DNA of 64,000 nt from NCBI GenBank assembly GCA_040386195.1, contig JAZKFV010000006.1:62001-126000 (forward strand), read 5' to 3'. The position numbers and the translations under genes are program-made. This document shows positions 18,606 through 27,868 of this stretch, in pieces. The stretch is from JAJTCH01 sp040386195. Lineage in GTDB: Bacteria > Pseudomonadota > Alphaproteobacteria > Rickettsiales > UBA1997. The notes beneath the pieces are model-generated. The model was not told the DNA's origin and did no database searches. It worked only from the letters and a program-made list of their open reading frames with translations. Every line of letters starts with the position of its first letter. Position 1 is the stretch's first letter.

Positions 18606-19163
18606 ATGATTAATGAGTTAGCTGATAAAGCCCGACATAAAATGGATGATATTATGTCTTTTCTCAAAAGAGATTTAGACAGCATCAGCACCGGCAGAGC
18701 CAATCCAGCTTTGCTCGATACTGTTCGAGTTGAGGCTTACGGAGATTTTATGCCACTTTTACAAGTTGCCAGCATTTCCACGCCCGACGCTTCTACAATT
18801 GCGGTGCAAGCTTGGGATAAATCAATGGTTAAGCCAATTGAAAAAGGTATTCTCAATTCTAATTTGGGCTTTAACCCAATGATTGACGGACAAGTTTTAA
18901 GAATTGTCATTCCCAAATTAAGCGAAGAACGCCGCCGCGATTTAGTTAAATTAGCGAAAAAATATGGCGAAGACAAAAAAGTAGCAGTCAGAAATTCTCG
19001 TCGTGATGTTTTAGATGATTTCAAAAAAAGAGAAAAAGAACTCGGCGCCAGCAAAGACGACGCTCATTCTTTTGCCGATGTGATTCAAAAATTAACTGAT
19101 GAATATGTTAAAAAAATTGATGATGCGGTTTTGGTTAAAGAAAAAGAATTGATGAAAATATAA
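18606..19163 (+). CDS. frr: Ribosome recycling factor
   Basis: At 185 aa this is the usual length for RRF. It contains the family signatures STGRANPALLD and PKLSEERRRDLVKLAKKYGE. It releases ribosomes from mRNA after termination together with EF-G. It follows pyrH by 13 bases. Its stop is almost directly followed by the H3 heptamer repeat. Confidence 0.97.
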   Translation: MINELADKARHKMDDIMSFLKRDLDSISTGRANPALLDTVRVEAYGDFMPLLQVASISTPDASTIAVQAWDKSMVKPIEKGILNSNLGFNPMIDGQVLRIVIPKLSEERRRDLVKLAKKYGEDKKVAVRNSRRDVLDDFKKREKELGASKDDAHSFADVIQKLTDEYVKKIDDAVLVKEKELMKI

Positions 19164-19167
19164 ATAC

Positions 19168-19263
19168 TAGTCGTAAGTCGTAAGTCGAAAGTTGATTTAT
19201 TTCTATGCTGCTTACGATTTTATTGCATTACTTATGACTCACGACTCACGACTCACGACTATT
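19168..19263. repeat. heptamer inverted repeat H3 spanning the uppS start
   Basis: The left arm (19168-19192) has GTCGTAA units. The right arm (19231-19263) has four copies of a GACTCAC-like unit. The right arm contains the ATG of uppS and encodes its first residues (THDSRLTT). The centre (19193-19230) is non-repetitive and includes a degenerate CTTACGA. Confidence 0.8.
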
Positions 19264-19959
19264 CCAACTCACATCGCCGTTATCATGGACGGCAACGCGC
19301 GTTGGGCAAAAAATAAAAACTTGCCGGTGGCGATGGGTCATAGAGCTGGGTCGCAGGCGATTAAAACTTTGGTAAAATCAGCGGCGCAGTTTGGCGTAAA
19401 ATATTTAACCATCTATGCTTTTTCAACCGAGAATTGGCAAAGACCCCAAGAAGAAGTTAGTTATTTAATGTTTTTGCTCAAAGAATATTTGGCAAAAGAA
19501 GTTAAGGAATTGATTGAAAACGGCGTTAAGATTATTGTTTCGGGTAATTTAGAAAATGTTGAAGAATCAATTGTTCAAAAGATTCGTAGCATTGAAGAGC
19601 AAACGAAAAATAATAAAACGATTTGTTTAAATGTTGCTTTTGATTACGGATCAAGAAGAGAAATTATGGATGCTTTGAAAAAAATTGCTGTTGCAATTGA
19701 AGAAAAAAAAATTAATTCAAGTGAAATTAATGAAGATTTAATTAGCAAAAATCTTTATCAATCACAGCTTCCAGACCCGGATTTGCTGATTAGAACTGCA
19801 GGAGAATTGCGTTTAAGTAATTTTTTACTTTGGCAATTAGCTTATAGTGAACTTTATTTTACCGAAAAATTCTGGCCAGATTTTTCCGGAGAAGATTTGC
19901 ACAAGGCCATTTTAGATTTTAATCAAAGAAAACGTAATTATGGAAAAAGACAATCTTAA
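19234..19959 (+). CDS. uppS: Isoprenyl (undecaprenyl) diphosphate synthase
   Basis: The first ATG in frame, at 19234, gives 241 aa with HIAVIMDGNARWAKN near the N-terminus (catalytic Asp19), then TIYAFSTENWQRP and the C-terminal DLLIRTAGELRLSNFLLWQ. This is the cis-prenyltransferase that makes the lipid carrier for peptidoglycan and LPS. A longer frame from a TTG at 19192 exists, but its sequence is repeat-derived and unconserved. The chosen start lies inside the H3 heptamer repeat, so residues 2-9 come from the repeat. The common GNGRWA is GNARWA here. The 3' end overlaps cdsA by 20 bases. Confidence 0.93.
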   Translation: MTHDSRLTTIPTHIAVIMDGNARWAKNKNLPVAMGHRAGSQAIKTLVKSAAQFGVKYLTIYAFSTENWQRPQEEVSYLMFLLKEYLAKEVKELIENGVKIIVSGNLENVEESIVQKIRSIEEQTKNNKTICLNVAFDYGSRREIMDALKKIAVAIEEKKINSSEINEDLISKNLYQSQLPDPDLLIRTAGELRLSNFLLWQLAYSELYFTEKFWPDFSGEDLHKAILDFNQRKRNYGKRQS

Positions 19960-20713
19960 AAAAACCTTAAATAACTTTGGCGAAACCGCCTTTAACTTCA
20001 CTAAAAACGCTGGCAGTTGGCTGGATAAATTAGTGGAAAGAATGAGTCAATTTGACGATGCTTCTGATCTGCGCACCAGAACTGTCTCCGGAATTGTAAT
20101 GCTTTTGACCGGCATTGTGGCGATTTGTTTTTTCAAAGGTTTATTCTTTTTAATCGTCACTGCCATTACCATTTTAATGACTTATGAATGGTTAGAGCTA
20201 ACCAAATCAGCTCCTACTGCCGATAAGAAAAAATGGCAATTGATTGGTTTTGTCTACATTTTATTGCCGATGTTTGCGGTTTTAAAATTGCGTGAAATTG
20301 ATTCAGATATTTTGCTGTGGATGTTTGCAGTGATTTGCGCCACCGATATTTTTGCTTATTTTGCCGGTAAAAATTTTGGCGGGCCAAAATTAATGCCCAA
20401 TGTTAGTCCAAATAAAACTTGGGCGGGATTGGCTGGCGGCGTTTCTGCCAGTATGGTGATTGGCTTTCTTAGTTCCTTTATGTTTTCCGGCGGCATATTT
20501 TTCTTCATTTTTCTCAGCGCTTTTTTATCTATTATTGAGCAAGGCAGCGATCTATTGGAATCTAAATTTAAAAGAACTTTTGGCGTTAAAGATTCCGGCA
20601 ATATTATTCCTGGTCACGGCGGAATTTTAGATCGCTTCGACGGTATGATGTTAGTGGCGCCAATAACTTTGCTAATAGTTTGGATTTATTCAGCAGATTT
20701 TATTTCTAAATAA
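19940..20713 (+). CDS. cdsA: Phosphatidate cytidylyltransferase
   Basis: The protein (257 aa) has several membrane helices and the C-terminal CTP-transferase signature KDSGNIIPGHGGILDRFD near residues 213-230. It makes CDP-diacylglycerol for phospholipid synthesis. The first 45 residues are a soluble, amphipathic extension before the first membrane segment. It overlaps the end of uppS by 20 bases, which supports coupled translation. Confidence 0.95.
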   Translation: MEKDNLKKTLNNFGETAFNFTKNAGSWLDKLVERMSQFDDASDLRTRTVSGIVMLLTGIVAICFFKGLFFLIVTAITILMTYEWLELTKSAPTADKKKWQLIGFVYILLPMFAVLKLREIDSDILLWMFAVICATDIFAYFAGKNFGGPKLMPNVSPNKTWAGLAGGVSASMVIGFLSSFMFSGGIFFFIFLSAFLSIIEQGSDLLESKFKRTFGVKDSGNIIPGHGGILDRFDGMMLVAPITLLIVWIYSADFISK

Positions 20714-20799
20714 CAATTGCTACTGTTGCATTTTTAGAATTAAGCCTTTAGAATGCCGCGTCTTTTAATCCCCATAAATTCTTTTAAACCAATTTTAGT

Positions 20800-21345
20800 A
20801 TGGCAATAAATCATCTTGTTGCAAAAAAATATGCTAGCGCCGCTTTTAACGTGGCGAAAAAGCTAAATTTGGTTGACCAATTTGCGGTTGATTTGCGCAA
20901 ATTTTCTGATGCAATTTCAAAATCAATGATCAAAGAACTTTCCAACCCGGCAATTTCTAGAGATGATTTAAAAAAAATTATTGCTGAGCTGGGCACAAAA
21001 TTAACTCTCCACAAAGAAACTATCACATTTTTAGAAGTTGTCGCCGAAGAGAGAAGAATTGCCAATATTGGCGCCATTGAATTGAGCTTTGCTAAATTAG
21101 TTAAAATTGAAAAAAATATTTTAGAAGTTGAAGTATTCTCAGCCGCTGATTTAGACGGGCAAAATATTCAAGACATCAAAACCACACTTGCCAAAAAATA
21201 TGTTGGCAAAATCATCGAGATCAAACAATCAATCAAAAAAGATATTTTAGGCGGGCTACAAATCAAAATCGGTTCAACCATGATTGACGCTAGTTTGAAA
21301 AGACAATTACTTTCCCTTAACCAACAATTTCAATCAATTTTATAA
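20800..21345 (+). CDS. atpH: ATP synthase F1 subunit delta
   Basis: At 181 aa this is typical of the delta/OSCP family, with the N-terminal helical domain (AKKYASAAFNVAKK) and the C-terminal KIEIKQSIKKDILGGLQIKIG-like segment at about 148-168. It links the F1 head to the peripheral stalk. It is followed by atpA after 18 bases. Confidence 0.93.
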   Translation: MAINHLVAKKYASAAFNVAKKLNLVDQFAVDLRKFSDAISKSMIKELSNPAISRDDLKKIIAELGTKLTLHKETITFLEVVAEERRIANIGAIELSFAKLVKIEKNILEVEVFSAADLDGQNIQDIKTTLAKKYVGKIIEIKQSIKKDILGGLQIKIGSTMIDASLKRQLLSLNQQFQSIL

Positions 21346-21363
21346 TTTAAAATAATCAAAACT

Positions 21364-22893
21364 ATGCAGTTAAAAGTAGAAGAATTTTCTGATATTTTAC
21401 AGAAAAAAATTGAAGGTTTCAAAACTTCCGCCGAGCTTAAAGAAATTGGTGAAGTTGTTTCCGTTGGTGATGGTATCGCTAAAATTTATGGCTTAGATAA
21501 TGTTCAAGCTGGCGAGTTGGTTGAGTTTGATTCCGGCGTTAAAGGAATGGCGCTTAACCTTGAAACTGACAATGTTGGTGTGGTAGTTTTTGGTGAATGC
21601 CAAAAAATTAAAGAAGGTGATTCAGTTAAAAGAACCGGCAAAATTGTTGAAGTTCCGGTTGGTCGTGGATTGCTTGGTCGCGTTGTTGACGCTCTTGGTC
21701 AGCCAATCGACGGCAAAGGTGCTTTGCAAGATGTTGAATATAAGCAAGTAGAAGTTAAAGCTCCGGGAATCATCGCCCGCCAATCAGTTGGCGAGCCAAT
21801 GCAAACTGGTATTAAAGCAATTGACAGCTTGATCCCAATTGGTCGTGGTCAAAGAGAATTGATCATTGGTGATCGTCAAACTGGTAAAACTGCGATTGTG
21901 CTTGATACTTTCATCAACCAAGCTCCAGCTCACCAAAGCGGCGATGAAAAGCAAAAATTATATTGTATCTATGTAGCGATTGGTCAAAAAAGATCTACAG
22001 TTGCTTCAATTGTTAAAACTTTAGAAGAAGCTGGTGCAATGAAATATTCAGTTGTAGTTGCTGCAACTGCATCAGAAGCTGCTTCAATGCAATTCTTCGC
22101 TCCATATACTGGTTGTACTATTGGTGAATATTTTAGAGATAACGGCATGCACGCTTTGATCGCCTATGACGATTTGAGTAAGCACGCTGTTGCTTATCGC
22201 GAGATGTCATTGCTACTTCGCCGCCCACCTGGACGCGAAGCTTATCCGGGCGACGTATTTTATATTCACTCTCGTTTGTTAGAACGCGCAGCAAAAATGT
22301 CCGACGCAATGGGTGGCGGTTCTTTAACGGCATTGCCAATCATTGAAACTCAAGCTGGCGACGTTTCGGCTTATATTCCAACTAACGTAATTTCAATTAC
22401 TGACGGGCAAATTTTCTTGGAAACTGAATTATTTTATAAAGGTATTAAACCAGCGGTGAACGTTGGTCTATCAGTTTCTCGGGTTGGTTCTGCCGCGCAA
22501 ACTAAAGCAATGAAACAAGTGGCAGGAACCATCAAATTAGATTTGGCGCAATTCAGAGAATTAGAAGCCTTCGCTCAATTTGGATCTGACCTTGATTTGA
22601 CCACTCAAAAACTTTTGGATAAAGGTAAAAAATTGACTGAATTATTGAAACAAAATCAATATTCACCAATGCCTTTTGAAGAGCAGGTAGTTTCAATTTA
22701 TACTGGCGTGAAAGGTTATTTAGATAAAATTAACGCCAAAGATGTGACTAGATTTGAAAAAGAATTTTTACGCAAAATCAAATCAGCGCACAGCAATATT
22801 CTTGATTCAATCAGAAAAGAGCAAAAAATTTCTGATGCTGTTGAAGCAGAATTGAAAAAAATTATCATCGAATTTGTAGAGATTTTTAAATAA
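21364..22893 (+). CDS. atpA: ATP synthase F1 subunit alpha
   Basis: The protein (509 aa) is full length. The Walker A motif GDRQTGKTA is near residues 170-178, and the alpha-subunit signature is in the PAVNVGLSVSRVGSAAQ region. It carries the non-catalytic nucleotide sites of F1. The H4 heptamer hairpin separates it from atpG. Confidence 0.98.
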   Translation: MQLKVEEFSDILQKKIEGFKTSAELKEIGEVVSVGDGIAKIYGLDNVQAGELVEFDSGVKGMALNLETDNVGVVVFGECQKIKEGDSVKRTGKIVEVPVGRGLLGRVVDALGQPIDGKGALQDVEYKQVEVKAPGIIARQSVGEPMQTGIKAIDSLIPIGRGQRELIIGDRQTGKTAIVLDTFINQAPAHQSGDEKQKLYCIYVAIGQKRSTVASIVKTLEEAGAMKYSVVVAATASEAASMQFFAPYTGCTIGEYFRDNGMHALIAYDDLSKHAVAYREMSLLLRRPPGREAYPGDVFYIHSRLLERAAKMSDAMGGGSLTALPIIETQAGDVSAYIPTNVISITDGQIFLETELFYKGIKPAVNVGLSVSRVGSAAQTKAMKQVAGTIKLDLAQFRELEAFAQFGSDLDLTTQKLLDKGKKLTELLKQNQYSPMPFEEQVVSIYTGVKGYLDKINAKDVTRFEKEFLRKIKSAHSNILDSIRKEQKISDAVEAELKKIIIEFVEIFK

Positions 22894-22897
22894 AAAA

Positions 22898-22975
22898 TAG
22901 TCGTTAGTCATTAGTCATTAGTCGTTAGTAAAAAACGATCGACTAACGACTAATGACTAACGACTAACGACTAAT
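22898..22975. repeat. heptamer inverted repeat H4 between atpA and atpG
   Basis: The left arm (22898-22929) is built of GTCGTTA and GTCATTA units. The right arm (22940-22975) is the complement (CTAACGA, CTAATGA). Together they can form a stem of about 30 bp. It ends 4 bases before the atpG start codon, inside what should be a single operon. Confidence 0.87.
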
Positions 22976-22979
22976 ACAT

Positions 22980-23876
22980 ATGGCCAATTTAAAAACATTA
23001 AAAACCAGAATTAAATCAGTTAAATCAACGCAAAAAATGACTAAAGCCATGAAAATGGTAGCGGCATCAAAATTGCGTCGAGCCAAGCATATGGTGGAAT
23101 TGTCACGTCCTTATGCTGAAAAAATTGATGAGTTAATTACTAATTTGGCAACTAATATTGATATTAGGGAAAATCCGGATAGTGGTTTTTCTTTGCTAAC
23201 TGGTAACGCTCAGGAAAAAACTTATCTTTTAGTTTTACTTTCTTCGGATCGCGGTTTGTGCGGCGGGCTTAATACTTCGGCGGTAAAATTTGCTAAGAAT
23301 CGTATCAATGCTTTAACAGCGGAAGGCAAAAATGTGAAAGTTTTTTGTGTTGGTAAAAAAGGTTACGATCAAATGAAAACAGCCTTTGGCGATAAAATTG
23401 TTGATCACATTAGCGGAATTTTTAGAAATAATATTGATCACAAAATTGCTGAAGAAATCACTAATAAAATTGTCGCTTTGTTTAATGAAAAAGCCTTTGA
23501 TATTTGTGAAGTAATTTACAGCAAATTCAAGTCAGCTATTGCTCAAGAAGCTTCGATTAAACAAATTATTCCAATCAAAATTAATCAAGAAAATTTAGCA
23601 AAAAAATTAAACAGCTATAATTCGCCAATTGATTTTGAGCCAAATAAAGAAGAGATTTTGCAAACACTTTTGCCAAAAAATTTGATAATGCAAATGTATA
23701 ATCAATTGTTAGAAAATAGCGCCAGTGAACAAGGTGCAAGAATGGCGGCGATGGAATCTGCGACCAACAATGCTGGTAAGATGATTAAGAATTTAACTCT
23801 AGTTTATAACCGAACCAGACAAGCTAATATCACTAAAGAATTGATTGATATTGTCTCTGGAGCTAACGCGGTTTAA
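22980..23876 (+). CDS. atpG: ATP synthase F1 subunit gamma
   Basis: The protein (298 aa) begins MANLKTLKTRIKSVKSTQKMTKAMKMVAASKLRRA and ends with the gamma signature near GKMIKNLTLVYNRTRQANITKEL. It is the rotor shaft of F1. In most bacteria atpD and atpC follow. Here a palindromic repeat and the convergent comM gene follow instead, so the beta and epsilon genes must lie elsewhere. Confidence 0.97.
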   Translation: MANLKTLKTRIKSVKSTQKMTKAMKMVAASKLRRAKHMVELSRPYAEKIDELITNLATNIDIRENPDSGFSLLTGNAQEKTYLLVLLSSDRGLCGGLNTSAVKFAKNRINALTAEGKNVKVFCVGKKGYDQMKTAFGDKIVDHISGIFRNNIDHKIAEEITNKIVALFNEKAFDICEVIYSKFKSAIAQEASIKQIIPIKINQENLAKKLNSYNSPIDFEPNKEEILQTLLPKNLIMQMYNQLLENSASEQGARMAAMESATNNAGKMIKNLTLVYNRTRQANITKELIDIVSGANAV

Positions 23877-23912
23877 TTTTTATCCTGAATTACATTGTCA
23901 TCATGAGTTATG

Positions 23913-24002
23913 TTGTCATCCTGAGTGTAAGCGAAGGATCTCGTGAGTCTTGAATTCAGAGTTTCAACTCATGAGATCCTTCGCTTACACTCAGGATGAC
24001 AA
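23913..24002. repeat. palindromic repeat element E1 (GTCATCCTGAG type)
   Basis: Two 30-base arms (23913-23942 and 23973-24002) are exact reverse complements: TTGTCATCCTGAGTGTAAGC and on, with a 30-base centre. A degenerate extra copy of the arm tip (TTGTCATCATGAG) lies just upstream at 23895-23907. The element sits between the convergent atpG and comM and could end transcription from both sides. Sister elements are at 31318 and 63713. Confidence 0.88.
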
Positions 24003-24018
24003 TGTGAGTTGTTGGGAA

Positions 24019-25545
24019 TCACATCGTCACAAAACCTCTTCTATAGCTAATCGCTTCTAGCAAATGTGATTGGCTGATATTTTCTGAATTATCCAAATCG
24101 GCAATTGTTCTTGCCACTCGCAAAATCCGGTTGTAACCGCGAATTGAAATTCCCATTTTTTCTATAGTTAGTTTGAGAATCTTTTGACTTTCTGCATCAA
24201 TTTCGGTGTATTTTTCCAAAACTTTACCATTAGCTTTGGAGTTTAATTTTAAAGTTTTATCAACCATTGAAGCTTCTTGCTCATAACGTTGTTTCTGAAT
24301 ATTGCGCGCCTTGGCAACTCTGGCGGCAACGGCTGCTGAGCTTTCTCTAATCCCAATATTATCCGCAAAAATATCAATCTGCGGAACTTCAATAATTATA
24401 TCCATTCGATCCATCAACGGCCCAGAAATTTTGGCTTGGTAATCGCGCCCGCAAACTGGGGCTTTGTTGCAAGATTTATTTTGATCAGATAAATAGCCGC
24501 AGCGACACGGATTCATGGCGGCAACTAGTTGAAAATTAGCGGGATAATTTATGTGCGATAAAACTCGCGAGATAGTCACATTGCCGTTTTCAATTGGCTG
24601 ACGCAGCGAATCTAAAACTTGTCGCGGAAATTCCGCCAGCTCATCTAAAAATAAAATGCCATTATGCGCCAAAGAAATTTCACCGGGCTTAGCTTTGGAT
24701 CCGCCACCAACCATGGCGGGCATTGAGCAAGAATGATGTGGATCGCGAAATGGTCGCGCCCAAATTAATTTGCCGTCAGAAATTTTGCCGCTAATGCTGT
24801 GAATCATATTGATCTCAAGCATTTCTTTTAGATCAAGCTCGGGAATTAAGCCGGGCAGGCGCGATGCCAACATTGATTTTCCAGTTCCCGGCGGGCCAAT
24901 TAATAGCAAATTATGTCCGCCAGCAGCGGCAATTTCTAAAGCGCGCTTGGCGGTTTCTTGACCTTTAATATCGGACAAATCTGGATAAGAAAATATTTGT
25001 TTTTCAGCATTTGGTTGTGGTTGAGATAGAAGCTGCAAACCTTTGAAATGATTAAGCAAAACGATTAAATTTTTGGGAGCCAAAATCGATAAATCCCCAG
25101 CCCAAGCGGCTTCCATGCCACAAATTTCCGGACAAATAATTCCGGCACCACGCTGCGAAGCGCCAATTGCTGCTGATAAAATTCCATTTACTTGCGTGAT
25201 TGTTCCATCCAAAGAAAGCTCGCCCAGCGCATAATAATTCTCAACATCTTCTTGCTTTAAAGCGCCCAGCTCAATTAAAAGCCCCAGCGCAATTGCCAAA
25301 TCAAAATGGCTTCCTTCTTTAAGCAAATCTGCCGGAGCTAAATTAACCGTGATGCGCGTATAAGGAAGTGCCAAACCAATTGAAGTGATTGCAGCGCGAA
25401 CCCGTTCTTTAGATTCGCCCACCGCTTTATCGGGCAGACCAACGATAGTAAAACTGGAATTTCCGGAGGAAGAGATTTTGACTTGAACATTGACAGGAGC
25501 AACATCAATACCAATAAAGGCAAAGGTTTTTACGGTGGCGACCAT
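24019..25545 (-). CDS. comM: YifB/ComM family Mg-chelatase-like AAA ATPase
   Basis: The protein (508 aa) has an N-terminal Lon-protease-S5-like domain (about 20-145). The AAA module follows, with Walker A GPPGTGKS and the Mg-chelatase motif GHNLLLIG before it, then a C-terminal helical lid with RGYNRILRVARTIADL. ComM is a helicase that promotes branch migration in natural transformation. Whether that role holds in this organism is open. The start is preceded by a heptamer array 5 bases upstream. Confidence 0.93.
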   Translation of the reverse strand: MVATVKTFAFIGIDVAPVNVQVKISSSGNSSFTIVGLPDKAVGESKERVRAAITSIGLALPYTRITVNLAPADLLKEGSHFDLAIALGLLIELGALKQEDVENYYALGELSLDGTITQVNGILSAAIGASQRGAGIICPEICGMEAAWAGDLSILAPKNLIVLLNHFKGLQLLSQPQPNAEKQIFSYPDLSDIKGQETAKRALEIAAAGGHNLLLIGPPGTGKSMLASRLPGLIPELDLKEMLEINMIHSISGKISDGKLIWARPFRDPHHSCSMPAMVGGGSKAKPGEISLAHNGILFLDELAEFPRQVLDSLRQPIENGNVTISRVLSHINYPANFQLVAAMNPCRCGYLSDQNKSCNKAPVCGRDYQAKISGPLMDRMDIIIEVPQIDIFADNIGIRESSAAVAARVAKARNIQKQRYEQEASMVDKTLKLNSKANGKVLEKYTEIDAESQKILKLTIEKMGISIRGYNRILRVARTIADLDNSENISQSHLLEAISYRRGFVTM

Positions 25546-25550
25546 ATGGG

Positions 25551-25582
25551 TTTAATGATTAGTGGTTAATGATTAATGATTA
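25551..25582. repeat. heptamer array H5 (TTAATGA type), single arm
   Basis: Four to five degenerate TTAATGA/TTAGTGG units lie between the divergent-side 5' end of comM and the 3' end of the lipoprotein gene (both on the minus strand). No inverted arm is present. Confidence 0.7.
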
Positions 25583-25587
25583 TTTTT

Positions 25588-26874
25588 TTAGTATTTAAAA
25601 AACATTGAAGACGGGCTGTCGATCATTTCGAATTTGCCGTTTTTAATTTCTAACATTGCAAAATTTCTTTGCACAATGCCGTTGGGTAAAAATCTGAATA
25701 AGCCGTCAATGCCCACAAAGCCGTTTTTGGCGGATTGATAATTAATAAAATCTTCAGCCGATAATTCTCTTTTGCCGGATTTTCTGATAGTTTCAGCAAC
25801 TGCTAATGTTGCATCATAGGCAATGCCGCTGATGCGTGGCGGAAATTTGTTGTAGAGTTGATAATAGCGTTTTTCAAAATCCCGATATTTATCCGGATTG
25901 GCAGACACAAACCAGCTGCCAATTAAATTAGGATCATTAAGAGTGGTGATATCGTCCCAATTGCTGCTGCCGATAATCTGAATTTCTCGCTCAGAGGTGT
26001 TGTATTTATTAATCAAACTAACAATTTTGGTAAGCACCGCTCCGGATTCAGGAATTACAATGGTATTAGCGTAGAATTTTTCACCGTCTTTGGCATTCTT
26101 TTTATTTTTGCTGTTTGGCGATTTTATGTATGAGCTTAGAACCTTTGAAACTGCCTTTTCAAGATCTTTACTGCTATTTGCATAAAGTTCGCTACTCACA
26201 AAGTTTCCATCTTTTCTTTTGACCATATCTTTCAAAATAGTCGAAAATTTTTGTCCATATTGATTATTCGGCGCAATGATTGCGAAATTGTCTTTGCCGT
26301 TAGAAATTGCGTAGCTGGAGATTCTTTCAACTTGTTGTTCAGGCAAAAAGCCCATCAAAAAAACTCCTTTTTTGCCGGCTAAATCTTGATTATTAGAAAA
26401 GGAAAGAATGCTGATTTTATTGGTTTGTGCCACGCTAGAAATGGCCTCAATATCGCTGCTGAAAATTGGGCCAATAATAGTTTTAATATTTTGCCCAGCA
26501 ATTTCTTCAACCGCTTTTTTAATATCGCTACTATCAAAAACCACCAACTCAACATCGTTATTTTTATCATTCTCAAACAAAGATAAAATAATTGAATTGA
26601 GCATTGCTGTTCCAAGCTCTTTGCTTTTTCCAGAAAGCGGCAAAAGAGCAGCAACTTTAACTTTTTTACGAATAACTTTTGGATCGATTTGGCTTTTTTG
26701 AGCAGAAATATTTTGAGCTGGAAGGTTTTGAACCGGAGCTTTTTTAGATTGATTATTTTGAGCCGGAGCTTTGGTTGGAGTTGGCTTGAAGGCTGATCTA
26801 ATAATGCTGCCTTCACAAGAGTTGAGGAGCAGCGCGCAAGCCAAAATGGCAAAAATTCTTCCAATGATTCTCAT
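25588..26874 (-). CDS. LppC/LpoA-like lipoprotein (penicillin-binding protein activator family)
   Basis: The protein (428 aa) begins with a lipoprotein signal peptide ending in LLLNSC (acylated Cys20). A low-complexity Gln/Lys/Pro linker (about 30-65) follows, then a periplasmic-binding-protein type I domain (KVKVAALLPLSGKSKELGTAML). In E. coli the homologue LpoA activates PBP1A, and its gene is divergent from rsmI. The same divergent arrangement occurs here, which supports the assignment. A class A PBP is encoded at 52210. Function as an activator is inferred from family and context. Confidence 0.85.
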   Translation of the reverse strand: MRIIGRIFAILACALLLNSCEGSIIRSAFKPTPTKAPAQNNQSKKAPVQNLPAQNISAQKSQIDPKVIRKKVKVAALLPLSGKSKELGTAMLNSIILSLFENDKNNDVELVVFDSSDIKKAVEEIAGQNIKTIIGPIFSSDIEAISSVAQTNKISILSFSNNQDLAGKKGVFLMGFLPEQQVERISSYAISNGKDNFAIIAPNNQYGQKFSTILKDMVKRKDGNFVSSELYANSSKDLEKAVSKVLSSYIKSPNSKNKKNAKDGEKFYANTIVIPESGAVLTKIVSLINKYNTSEREIQIIGSSNWDDITTLNDPNLIGSWFVSANPDKYRDFEKRYYQLYNKFPPRISGIAYDATLAVAETIRKSGKRELSAEDFINYQSAKNGFVGIDGLFRFLPNGIVQRNFAMLEIKNGKFEMIDSPSSMFFKY

Positions 26875-26936
26875 AGATTTATGTTTTGGTATAGATTAGA
26901 TTTATAGGCTTAAAACCTATTTAAATTTTGATAAAT

Positions 26937-27803
26937 ATGCAAGAATTTTTAAACGACAACCAAACCCAAATGGTGCCCGCGCTTTATGTGGTGGCAACTC
27001 CAATTGGTAATCTTGGTGATATAACTTTGCGGGCAATAAATATTTTAAAGCAATGTGATTTTGTAGTTTGTGAAGATAGTAGAATCACTGCGAAATTGCT
27101 CAGCAATTTGGAAATTAAAAAACCATTCATAATTTATAATGATCACAGCGATATTTTGGTCAGAGAAAAAGTTTTGAATTTAGTTTTGCAAGGTAAAATT
27201 TTGGCGTTAGTCAGTGATGCTGGAACTCCACTAATTTCTGATCCAGGCTATAAATTAGTTTCGTTTTTATTAGAACATAATTGCCAAGTTTTATCCGTTC
27301 CCGGCGCTTGTTCAGCTGTTGCAGCTTTGTCAGTTTCGGGAATTGCTAGCGATCGATTTATGTTTGTTGGCTTTATTCCCAGCACTTTGCAAGCTAAAGA
27401 AAATTTCTGCAAAGATTTAGTAAATATTGATTCAACTTTAATTTTCTTTGAAACCAGTAATCGCTTAATTGCCAGTTTGCAAGTGATGCTCAAAGTCTTT
27501 GGCAATAGAATTGGCGCGGTTTGCCGCGAAATCACCAAAATTTATGAACAAACTAAAAAAGCTAATTTGGAAGATTTGATAAAATTCTACGAAGAAAATC
27601 CGCCGCGTGGTGAAATAGTAATTTTATTATCCGCGCCGCCAAAAAGAGGTGAAGTTAATTTTGATGAAATTGATGAAAAACTAAAACAAGGCCTAAAAAC
27701 TATGAAGCCCAAAGACCTTGTTGCATTGGTTGCCGACAATTTAGCAGTGAATAAAAAAGTGGTTTATCAGCGAATGTTGGAGTTGATCAAGTCAGAGAAT
27801 TAA
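26937..27803 (+). CDS. rsmI: 16S rRNA 2'-O-methyltransferase RsmI
   Basis: I choose the ATG at 26937 (288 aa); a TTG at 26930 is out of place and the frame from 26928 adds only three residues. The sequence has the tetrapyrrole-methylase fold signatures ALYVVATPIGNLGDITLRA, CEDSR and LVSDAGTPLISDPG. RsmI methylates the ribose of C1402 in 16S rRNA. It is divergent from the LpoA-like gene, as in E. coli. Confidence 0.95.
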   Translation: MQEFLNDNQTQMVPALYVVATPIGNLGDITLRAINILKQCDFVVCEDSRITAKLLSNLEIKKPFIIYNDHSDILVREKVLNLVLQGKILALVSDAGTPLISDPGYKLVSFLLEHNCQVLSVPGACSAVAALSVSGIASDRFMFVGFIPSTLQAKENFCKDLVNIDSTLIFFETSNRLIASLQVMLKVFGNRIGAVCREITKIYEQTKKANLEDLIKFYEENPPRGEIVILLSAPPKRGEVNFDEIDEKLKQGLKTMKPKDLVALVADNLAVNKKVVYQRMLELIKSEN

Positions 27804-27819
27804 GTTGTAAAATATTATT

Positions 27820-27849
27820 ATGTACGTTATCAATAGAAATATCATGTAC
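27820..27849. promoter_or_regulatory. possible operator of the toxin-antitoxin pair
   Basis: Two copies of ATGTAC (27820-27825 and 27844-27849), each at the centre of a short palindrome, are spaced 24 bases apart in the 65-base gap before the antitoxin. Such paired sites suit autoregulation by an antitoxin-toxin complex. This is a pattern reading only. Confidence 0.3.
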
Positions 27850-27868
27850 ATTATTTTGTTAGAAATTT

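Noticed and set aside
19192..19233. Upstream TTG start for uppS
   Set aside because: The added 14 residues derive from the centre of the H3 repeat and resemble nothing in the family; the ATG at 19234 is preferred.
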